Position numbers and translations under genes: made by a program
From: Vicinamibacterales bacterium
GTDB lineage: Bacteria; Acidobacteriota; Vicinamibacteria; Vicinamibacterales; JAMQPK01
Length of the DNA: 39,526 bases
Direction of reading: 5' to 3'
NCBI GenBank assembly: GCA_023717525.1
Contig: JAMQPK010000168.1
Location: 1 to 39,526 of the forward strand
The notes under the pieces: generated by a model
What the model was told of the DNA's origin: nothing
The model's input: the letters and a program-made list of their open reading frames with translations, nothing else
Databases searched by the model: none
In this document: piece by piece, positions 32,566-38,930 of the stretch
Layout: each line of letters opens with the position of its first letter
Position numbering within the stretch: the first letter of the stretch is position 1

Positions 32566-33042
32566 CTACTTTTCCGGGCTCGCCACCGGCAGGACGCCCG
32601 TCTGCAGCACCGTCACGCCGATGCCTGTGACTGCCGCCATGACCGAGGCCGCTGTATCGCCGAAGATCGCACCGCTTGCCGGAAGCTTTGCGGGAAGCGC
32701 CACGAGTGTTGCCGCTGCGTCGCCCGCTTGAGCGTTGACGACATCGCCGGCGGCGAGAGTGCGCCCGGTCTGGTCGGCGATCTCGGCGACGTACGGCGTA
32801 TCTGGCCGCACGACAAACGAAAACTCACCCTTGTTGTCCGACACCGTCACCTGCTCGATTTGCTTGGTCTGCAAGTTCCGCAGTCGGATCGTCGCGTCGG
32901 CCAGCGGCTTCTGGTTCGCATCGACCGCCCTGCCGTTGAGGAGGCTCTGCGTGCTTGACAGCTTCGGGGCGGGATTCTGCTGAGCCACAACCGTGGCGCT
33001 CAAGAGCGTGCCGATCATCGCCCACTTCAAGCTATTCATCAT
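32566..33042 (-). CDS. Secreted carboxypeptidase-regulatory-like (Ig-fold) protein
   Basis: 158 residues from ATG-ATG; longer in-frame starts extend into or past the divergent thrB promoter region and are unlikely. A signal peptide (M-N-S-L-K-W-A-M-I-G-T-L-L-S-A-T-V-V-A-Q) is followed by one beta-sandwich: L-N-G-R-A-V-D-A-N-Q-K-P-L-A-D-A-T-I-R-L-R-N through F-S-F-V-V-R-P-D-T-P-Y, typical of the carboxypeptidase regulatory-like (CarboxypepD_reg) domain. The C-terminus has a hydrophobic Ala/Gly-rich stretch. It is probably a surface or periplasmic accessory protein with no enzymatic motif. A 117-nt gap separates it from the BY-kinase gene. Confidence 0.75.
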   Translation of the reverse strand: MMNSLKWAMIGTLLSATVVAQQNPAPKLSSTQSLLNGRAVDANQKPLADATIRLRNLQTKQIEQVTVSDNKGEFSFVVRPDTPYVAEIADQTGRTLAAGDVVNAQAGDAAATLVALPAKLPASGAIFGDTAASVMAAVTGIGVTVLQTGVLPVASPEK

Positions 33043-33140
33043 AAAGTGCTCTCGCTCTTCAAAAACGCTTCGTGTGCCGTTTTGCAGCACCTGGTTTCGG
33101 ATTGGTAATCGATTCGCCGTGCTAATCTTCGTAACTTCAT

Positions 33141-34076
33141 ATGGCGCAACGTATTCGGGTCTTCGCACCAGCAACAGTAGCGAATCTCGGGCCAGGGTTT
33201 GATGTGCTCGGCCTGGCCCTCCCAAGGCCCGGCGACGAGCTCGAAGCCGAGCTGTCGGATCGCCCTGGCGTCGAGATCGTCGCGGTCACCGGAGACGGTG
33301 GTGTACTGAGCACCGATCCGGACAAGAACGTCGTCGGATGTGCGGCAAACGATGTGCTGAAACGTGCAGGCAGCCGCAGGGGCCTACGTCTATGGTTGCA
33401 CAAACAGATGCCGCTCGCGAGCGGATTGGGCAGTTCTGGCGCGAGCAGCGCCGCGGGCGCAGTGGCGGCCAACGAACTGCTCGGGCGCCCGCTGACGCCG
33501 AACGAGGTCGTCCTGAGCGCGATGGAAGGCGAGCGCGCCGCATCCGGCAGTCCGCACGCCGACAACGTGGCGCCGAGCGTGCTTGGCGGCATCGTGCTCG
33601 TCAGGAGCCTCGAGCCGCTCGAGGTGTTGTCGCTGCCCGTGCCGGACAGCCTGCACGTCGTCGTCGTTCATCCTCACTGCGAGGTCTCGACAGCCGACGC
33701 CCGCCGTCTTGTGAAGCAGGCTCATTTTCCGCTGAGCGCGATTGTGGCGAATCTGGGGAGCCTCGCCTCGTTTGTTCAGGCGCTCCATCGCGGCGACCTC
33801 GCCTTGCTTGGGCGGAGCGTCGACGACCAGTTGATCGAGCCGCTGCGCGCGCAGCTGATCCCGGGGTTCAGTGCGGTCAAAAAGGTCGCGATCAAGGCGG
33901 GCGCACTCGGCTGTTCGATCGCGGGATCCGGGCCGTCGGTGTTTGCGTTCACTGCCAGTCTCGCGTCAGCGCAGGACGTCGGCGCGGCGATGCAGTCCGC
34001 GTTTCGCACATCGGCCGGCCTGGAGAGCGATCTGTTCGCGGGCACGGTCAGCCACGAGGGCGCAAGAATTGTCTGA
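33141..34076 (+). CDS. thrB: Homoserine kinase
   Basis: 311 residues of the GHMP kinase family, phosphorylating homoserine in threonine synthesis. The N-terminal F-A-P-A-T-V-A-N-L-G-P-G-F-D-V-L-G and the ATP-binding loop P-L-A-S-G-L-G-S-S-G-A-S-S near 91-103 are diagnostic, and the C-terminal G-C-S-I-A-G-S-G-P-S-V-F-A-F is motif 3. The length is normal. No other threonine gene is in the window. Its stop is overlapped by 8 nt by the probable TTG start of the PqqD-like lasso gene, so the two are likely co-transcribed. Confidence 0.95.
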   Translation: MAQRIRVFAPATVANLGPGFDVLGLALPRPGDELEAELSDRPGVEIVAVTGDGGVLSTDPDKNVVGCAANDVLKRAGSRRGLRLWLHKQMPLASGLGSSGASSAAGAVAANELLGRPLTPNEVVLSAMEGERAASGSPHADNVAPSVLGGIVLVRSLEPLEVLSLPVPDSLHVVVVHPHCEVSTADARRLVKQAHFPLSAIVANLGSLASFVQALHRGDLALLGRSVDDQLIEPLRAQLIPGFSAVKKVAIKAGALGCSIAGSGPSVFAFTASLASAQDVGAAMQSAFRTSAGLESDLFAGTVSHEGARIV

Positions 34077-34365
34077 CGGTCAGCTCTCTGATACGGCGGT
34101 GGTCGTCATCGCTGGCGACGTGCTCTGGAGCGAGCTTGGATCGGAGCACATCCTGTTGAGCCTGCGCGATGGGACGTACTACGGTCTCGAAGAGGTCGGA
34201 GGCGAAATCTGGAGACTGTTGCAGACGCCCGTTCCGGTGACCGAGATCTGCCGGGCGCTCGTCGAGCAGTACGACGTCGATCCCGCGCGCTGCCGTCGCG
34301 ATGTCGTCAAACTGCTCGGAGATCTCGTCGGCCGGCAACTCGTGGAGATTCGCGATCCTGCATGA
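34069..34365 (+). CDS. PqqD-like lasso peptide leader-recognition protein (B1)
   Basis: 98 residues from TTG, overlapping the thrB stop by 8 nt; GAGGG lies 8 bases upstream. The winged-helix PqqD/RRE fold is supported by I-L-L-S-L-R-D-G-T-Y-Y-G-L-E-E-V-G-G-type residues near 30-45 and the helical C-terminal V-T-E-I-C-R-A-L-V-E-Q-Y-D-V-D. This domain binds RiPP leader peptides and passes them to the leader peptidase B2, whose gene follows with an ATGA overlap. The next start GTG (34099) would shorten the first strand. Role assigned from family and from the neighbouring B2 and C genes. Confidence 0.88.
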   Translation: MSDGQLSDTAVVVIAGDVLWSELGSEHILLSLRDGTYYGLEEVGGEIWRLLQTPVPVTEICRALVEQYDVDPARCRRDVVKLLGDLVGRQLVEIRDPA

Positions 34366-34745
34366 CGTCGACGTTCCTCCTGCTCGAATCGCTGGCGTTG
34401 ATGACCTCACTGAACCTGGGTGTGCGTTTGTTGCCGTTCACTGTCGTTCGGCGTGGGTTGGATCGCTGGGCCGGGTGCTCGCGGCGGAACACCGAAGACA
34501 TGGTCGACCAGATTGCCTGGGCTGTGCGGGCCATCGGACGCCGTATGCCCGGCGCCACATGTCTGCTCGAAGCGCTCGTGGCGCATTGCATGCTGCGGCG
34601 ATTTGGCTACGTACCTGCGTTGAGGATCGGCGTTCGGCGAGGTGCGTCTATGTCTATCGACGCGCACGCGTGGGTCGAGTGCGGGGGAGCGATCGTAATC
34701 GGGACGATCCCCGGACTGACGGAGTACGCCGTCCTCTCTCCCTAG
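34362..34745 (+). CDS. Transglutaminase-like lasso peptide leader peptidase (B2)
   Basis: 127 residues, the usual length for stand-alone B2. The catalytic Cys67 lies in P-G-A-T-C-L-L-E-A-L, the family C-L-x-x-A/S motif, and the His102 in D-A-H-A-W-V-E. A clear third (Asp) residue after the His is not obvious: the following segment is C-G-G-A-I-V-I-G-T-I-P-G-L-T-E-Y-A-V-L-S-P. It would cut the leader after the residue following the Thr at position -2. The 3' end overlaps the kinase gene on the other strand by 92 nt. Confidence 0.88.
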   Translation: MTSTFLLLESLALMTSLNLGVRLLPFTVVRRGLDRWAGCSRRNTEDMVDQIAWAVRAIGRRMPGATCLLEALVAHCMLRRFGYVPALRIGVRRGASMSIDAHAWVECGGAIVIGTIPGLTEYAVLSP

Positions 34746-35691
34746 GTTGTCGCACATCCTGCACCACGGCGTCGCAGACGGCACCGAGCGACGACAGCTT
34801 CCGCGGATACTCGAGCCGGCGCACAGGAACTTCCCGCACGAGGTTCGTGGCCATGGCGAACTGATTCTTGAGTCTCGCCTGATTGACCTGGATCAAATTG
34901 AACGCCGCCCGTGTGACCTCGAGGAATGCGTCCTGTCCGGTCACCGGTGTGATCCGGACGGCCGTCCTCGCACGCCGTTCGCGGTGCGCCGGATCCGGAA
35001 GGATGTAAAGCGACCGAAGCGGGACGGTCGGCGGGCCTGCCTCACTCTTGCTGAGGGGTAGTACCAGCTTCGACGTCCCCGGGTTCAACCGGCTGCCCGT
35101 CCCGCGCGCCAGCACCTTGCGGGCGACTGAAGGAAAGAGCTTCAGCCGCGGCGGCCCCGCGTGCGCGATCCACTTTCCATCCTGCCGTTCGAGTGCCAGC
35201 ACGTCGTCGGTCAGCAGCGCGTGTCCTCGCGCGACGAACGCCGCACCGATCGTCGACTTGCCGTACCCGCAGTCGCCGAGAAATGCCACGGCCTTGCCGT
35301 CGATGAGGACCGTCGTGGCGTGCAAGGGCTCATATCCGAACGCGAGCAGCGAGAACGAGAGGACCTGGCCCAGGAGATATGTGGAGAAGGATTCGTTGCT
35401 GGCCCTCCGCAGGCGCGCGTACGCAATGGTGCGAGCGTCCGGCGAAATCAGGAACTCGAAGAGTTCGGCCCACCGAAGATACGTGCGACCATCCGGCAGC
35501 GTGCCGCACACAAACCATTGCTGTGAGGCTGCTGGGAGCTGCAGGGCCTGTCGCGCGGTTTCAAACTGTGCAGGTTGTCCGGCAAGCAATCGAACGTCGG
35601 GCGGGCGAGACGGCGAACATGCTGGGCACGGGAGCGGGATGGGACTCTCGACTGTCAGGCCGTACAGACGATAGCGCGCGGCGCCGCTCAC
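34654..35691 (-). CDS. HPr-kinase-like kinase of the lasso cluster
   Basis: 345 residues. A Walker A loop, G-D-C-G-Y-G-K-S-T at 139-147, and an acidic T-D-D-V-L-A-L near 161-167 are as in the HprK catalytic core. N-terminal residues are variable, as in kinases encoded beside lasso precursors. Relatives from paeninodin-type clusters phosphorylate the precursor's C-terminal Ser. The last 35 residues are Arg/Pro-rich, overlap the B2 gene and probably extend beyond the fold. The start GTG overlaps the precursor stop (GTGA), so kinase synthesis should be coupled to precursor synthesis. Confidence 0.85.
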   Translation of the reverse strand: MSGAARYRLYGLTVESPIPLPCPACSPSRPPDVRLLAGQPAQFETARQALQLPAASQQWFVCGTLPDGRTYLRWAELFEFLISPDARTIAYARLRRASNESFSTYLLGQVLSFSLLAFGYEPLHATTVLIDGKAVAFLGDCGYGKSTIGAAFVARGHALLTDDVLALERQDGKWIAHAGPPRLKLFPSVARKVLARGTGSRLNPGTSKLVLPLSKSEAGPPTVPLRSLYILPDPAHRERRARTAVRITPVTGQDAFLEVTRAAFNLIQVNQARLKNQFAMATNLVREVPVRRLEYPRKLSSLGAVCDAVVQDVRQPRERGRRTPSVRGSSRLRSLPRTRPTRARR

Positions 35692-35849
35692 GCCTGCGGA
35701 AAGTTGTTTCTGGTATTCGGCTTTCCGGAGCCGTCGTTCTTGTTACTGCCTTTTGACGCCGTGAGCTTCCGGAAATTCCCGTGAACCTTGAGCTCAGGCG
35801 TGCGATAGGGGCGCTTCTGTTGCGACGCTGCCTTGGGCTTTTGCTTCAT
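35688..35849 (-). CDS. Lasso peptide precursor (A), 53 residues
   Basis: Starts at M-K-Q-K-P-K with GGAAGA just upstream. The leader carries the lasso motif Y-R-T-P-E-L-K-V-H-G-N-F-R-K-L-T, matching Y-x-x-P-x-L-x-x-x-G and the conserved Thr at -2. Cleavage after L-T-A leaves a 22-residue core beginning S1-K2-G3-S4-N5-K6-N7-D8-G9; an isopeptide bond from the Ser1 amine to the Asp8 side chain gives an 8-residue ring. The tail is hydrophilic, with Arg16 and Phe19 as possible plugs, and ends in Ala. The gene overlaps the 3' end of the cyclase gene by 56 nt in another frame and the kinase start by 4. A longer ATG exists (35915) but precedes the family-like start. Confidence 0.85.
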   Translation of the reverse strand: MKQKPKAASQQKRPYRTPELKVHGNFRKLTASKGSNKNDGSGKPNTRNNFPQA

Positions 35850-37758
35850 TCTTCCAGAATACCCGAAGCCACATTTCCAGGCCATAGGTATCCCCGAGGT
35901 TCCAACTATTGACACAGTCGGCAGCGTTCAGTCCCGCTGCGAGTCGAGCGAGCTCTGGCGCGAGTCGTTCGGCGTCGAGATAGCCGAATCTGACGCCGAG
36001 GCAGTCGGGCGTGAGTGTTTGAAGGATGACGGCGGCGTCGTGGCTCAGCCCCATGTTGACGAAGGGACTGAAGTCAGATTTCCACGTGCGCGCACGAATC
36101 GAATCGGGCAGCACTCCGCGCATGCCTTCACGCAGCAGCGCGCGCGGGACGCCGTTGTACGCGTGGACGTCGCCTGGGATGGACATGATGAAGGCGATGA
36201 GATCTCGATCGAGAAATGGGTACGCGAGATCGAGCCCATGCAGCGCGCCGACTTTGGCGTTCCACTCCATGCACTGCACCTGGTACTTCGAGCGCGCTTC
36301 GATGTAGACGGCCTGCGCGTGCGCCGAGTGGAACGCGCGTTCGAAGGTGGCGAGCCGATATCGATGACGCAACGCGCTTTTGAGAAAGGCAGCGGCGAAC
36401 CAATCCTTCGTTCTCCGGCGATCGAGCAGTTGGAGGCGCAGCCACTTCAGAGGTGGCGCGATGGACCGCGGCACGTGATAGCGCACGGCATCGACGAGCA
36501 ACAGGCGGCGGCGGCGTGATGCCTCCTGGGAACCGAAGTAGCGCGCGTACTCGCGTGTGTGGCGCCAGATGGTGGAAACGGCACCGCGGCGGAGCAGGTC
36601 GATCAGGTACGCCGAGGAGAACAGCATCTGATCGCCCCAGTGTCCCGAGAGCATCGATCGCGCGCCCGTCGCGGCAGCGCGCGTGTGCAGCTCCCGTGTT
36701 ACGCCCCACATATAGTCGACGAACGGTGCTTCGATGGCGGTGATCTGCGCCTCGGCGCCATCGACCAGGCCGATGAGCGGTTCGATCGGAAACCGGTCGA
36801 ATGACACACCGAATTGCGCCTCGATATCGCGCAGGTAGTGCTGTTCGTCGGTCTCGCGGCGGTTCGAAACATACGAGATCCCGCGCACGCCCGGTACCGG
36901 CACTGCCCCTGAACGCCGCAGCGTCTCGGCCTCGCAGAAGATCGACGAGGAATCCAGGCCGCCACTCACAGACACGGCAACCGGATAGCGGGATCGCGTG
37001 CGGCGCTTCACTGCCTCGGCGAATCGTTCGCGAAATGCGTCGACGTACTCGTCGAACGACCGGAGTCGCAATGCGGTGTGCGTGTCGAAATCCCAGTACC
37101 GGCGGCGCGTCAGTCTCTCTGGCGTCACGATCACGAGATGAGCGGGCACGACCGACGAGATGCCCTTGAAGCAGGTGAGGTCCTGGTGATCGAGCGGCCG
37201 CGATCCCACGAGCATGAAGTCGGCAACGCCTTCATCGTCGGGGTGCGCCGTGATCTCCGGGTGGGCGAGCAGCCCTTTGATCTCGGATGCAAACGCACAG
37301 AAGGATCGGCTGTGAAAGTAGTAGAGAGGACGCACCCCGATCGCGTCCCGCGCCAGCACCAATCGCTGGCGGCGCGAATCGAAGATCGCCAGCGCAAAGT
37401 CCCCGCTCAGCCGCTCCGCAAATCCCTCGTCAAAGGCTTCGTAGGCCGCGAGCACGAGGCGCGCATCGCTGAGCGACGCGTGGAGGCCGAGCGCACCGAT
37501 GAGTTCCGCGCGATTGTCGAGGCGGCCATCCATCACGAGCATGGCGCTCTGGCCGGCGTGTTCGATGGCGAGAGGCTGATGCTCGCCGTGCTCTTCGGGG
37601 GTCACCCAGGAATGCTGGCAGGCGAAGCCGACGGCGCCCTCGATGCGCATCGCCTCGCCGTCTCGTCCCCGGTGGCGCAGCCGGCCGCTCATCGCCGCCA
37701 CGGCGTCGCGAGCCATCGGACGTCGGTCGAGATTCCACGCGCCCGCAATCCCGTTCAT
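35794..37758 (-). CDS. Lasso peptide cyclase (C), asparagine synthetase-like
   Basis: 654 residues. The N-terminal glutaminase-like domain begins M-N-G-I-A-G-A-W, without the Cys2 nucleophile of true AsnB, so it cannot hydrolyse glutamine; this is characteristic of lasso cyclases. The synthetase domain has the ATP PPi loop S-G-G-L-D-S-S-S at 265-272. The enzyme adenylates the ring Asp or Glu and closes the macrolactam. The ATG is only 29 nt from the divergent nucleotidyltransferase start. Its 3' end contains the start of the precursor gene. Confidence 0.93.
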   Translation of the reverse strand: MNGIAGAWNLDRRPMARDAVAAMSGRLRHRGRDGEAMRIEGAVGFACQHSWVTPEEHGEHQPLAIEHAGQSAMLVMDGRLDNRAELIGALGLHASLSDARLVLAAYEAFDEGFAERLSGDFALAIFDSRRQRLVLARDAIGVRPLYYFHSRSFCAFASEIKGLLAHPEITAHPDDEGVADFMLVGSRPLDHQDLTCFKGISSVVPAHLVIVTPERLTRRRYWDFDTHTALRLRSFDEYVDAFRERFAEAVKRRTRSRYPVAVSVSGGLDSSSIFCEAETLRRSGAVPVPGVRGISYVSNRRETDEQHYLRDIEAQFGVSFDRFPIEPLIGLVDGAEAQITAIEAPFVDYMWGVTRELHTRAAATGARSMLSGHWGDQMLFSSAYLIDLLRRGAVSTIWRHTREYARYFGSQEASRRRRLLLVDAVRYHVPRSIAPPLKWLRLQLLDRRRTKDWFAAAFLKSALRHRYRLATFERAFHSAHAQAVYIEARSKYQVQCMEWNAKVGALHGLDLAYPFLDRDLIAFIMSIPGDVHAYNGVPRALLREGMRGVLPDSIRARTWKSDFSPFVNMGLSHDAAVILQTLTPDCLGVRFGYLDAERLAPELARLAAGLNAADCVNSWNLGDTYGLEMWLRVFWKNEAKAQGSVATEAPLSHA

Positions 37759-37766
37759 TTTGATCG

Positions 37767-37778
37767 GCAGTATACTGC
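37767..37778. promoter_or_regulatory. 12-bp palindrome with overlapping divergent -10 boxes
   Basis: GCAGTATACTGC is a perfect palindrome at the centre of the 29-nt space between the cyclase and nucleotidyltransferase starts. On each strand it contains TATACT about 10-11 nt before the start codon, so both transcripts could be leaderless or nearly so. The -35 regions are weak. It could also be an operator that shuts both promoters at once. Confidence 0.55.
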
Positions 37779-37787
37779 GCCAAATTC

Positions 37788-38912
37788 GTGGCTTCGCTCG
37801 GTCGCTTTCCCGCCCTGGCCGCGTTTCTCGCCGGCTGTTCCGCCAGCTGGCCGGATCTGAACATCACACCGGACGAGCTCATCGCGTTGTGCGAGAGCGA
37901 GCAGCTCGTGCCGCTGCTGTATCAGCGGATGGTGGAATCCAGTTTTGCCGATGGCTGGCCTTCGTCGCTTCGCGACACGCTGTCCGATAGCGCGCGTCGA
38001 AGCGCCGGCGAGGAGCTGTTGCGGGGTGCGGAAGCGCGCGCGGTGATCGACGCCCTCACCCGCGCCGGAGTTCAGCCGATCCTGATCAAAGGCACGCCCC
38101 TCGCGTACGGTTGGTACGCCACTCCGGCATCGCGGCCCCGGGATGACACCGACGTGCTCATCCCTTCCACCCAGGTCGCGAGCGCCCGTGACGTGTTTGC
38201 ATCGCTCGGCTACATGACGACCGTGCATTGCAGCGAGCTGTTTTCGCAGTTCGAAGTGCAGAAGACGGATCGCTTCGGCATGACGCACGCCTTCGACGTC
38301 CACTGGCGCATCAGCACCCAGCCCGTGTTTGCCGAGTTGCTGACGTACGAGGAACTGCTGCCGGAAACCGTCCCCGTGCCTGCGCTCGGCGCATCAGCCA
38401 TCGCGCCGCGAGCAATCGATGCGCTGCTCCTGGCATGCGTACACCCGGTGATGCATCACCGCAGCAGCGAGCGGGTACTTTGGATCTACGACATCCATCT
38501 CCTGGCCTCTGCGCTGTCCGCGCCCGAGTTCGACGCCTTTGCACGGCTGGCGCAACGGAAGAAGGTTGCCGCGATTTGCACGCACGGGCTGCGGCTTGCA
38601 CAAGTGATGTTCGGCACGTCCGTGCCCGTCTCCGTCACAGCGGCGCTCTCGCGCGCCGAATCGCCTGAACCGTCGGCAGAGTATCTGGCGTCCGATAGAA
38701 GGTGGCATCACGAGCTGATCGCGAGTGTTCGCGCACTGCCGTCGCTCGGCGAGCGAATCCATCTGCTGCGGGGCGTCCTGTTTCCGAGTCCCGGCTACAT
38801 GCTCGGCGCCTACGGACTCCGCGATAAACCTTTGGGTCCGTGGATCTTGCCAGCGCTCTACGTGCACCGCAATCTGCGCGGCGCCTGGAAGATGATGTCG
38901 GGAAGAAAGTGA
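37788..38912 (+). CDS. Nucleotidyltransferase family protein of the lasso cluster
   Basis: 374 residues from GTG. The motif I-L-I-K-G-T-P-L-A-Y-G-W-Y near 98-110 followed by R-P-R-D-D-T-D-V-L-I at 116-125, with its metal-binding Asp pair, is typical of the uncharacterised nucleotidyltransferase family (NTP_transf_5) seen in HprK-type lasso clusters. H-A-F-D-V-H-W-R near 166 and a helical C-terminal half follow. It may nucleotidylate the peptide or another metabolite; the substrate is unknown. It is divergent from the cyclase gene and 18 nt before the sulfite/nitrite reductase gene. Confidence 0.85.
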   Translation: MASLGRFPALAAFLAGCSASWPDLNITPDELIALCESEQLVPLLYQRMVESSFADGWPSSLRDTLSDSARRSAGEELLRGAEARAVIDALTRAGVQPILIKGTPLAYGWYATPASRPRDDTDVLIPSTQVASARDVFASLGYMTTVHCSELFSQFEVQKTDRFGMTHAFDVHWRISTQPVFAELLTYEELLPETVPVPALGASAIAPRAIDALLLACVHPVMHHRSSERVLWIYDIHLLASALSAPEFDAFARLAQRKKVAAICTHGLRLAQVMFGTSVPVSVTAALSRAESPEPSAEYLASDRRWHHELIASVRALPSLGERIHLLRGVLFPSPGYMLGAYGLRDKPLGPWILPALYVHRNLRGAWKMMSGRK

Positions 38913-38930
38913 GATAATGACGGCTTACTC

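Noticed and set aside
34654-35691. Genuine HPr kinase/phosphorylase of the phosphotransferase system
   Set aside because: Only the P-loop core is shared; there is no HPr or PTS gene nearby, and the gene is coupled to the lasso precursor.
35794-37758. Ordinary asparagine synthetase (asnB)
   Set aside because: The N-terminal Cys nucleophile is replaced (M-N-G-I), and the gene lies beside a precursor, kinase and B1/B2 genes, which fits a lasso cyclase.
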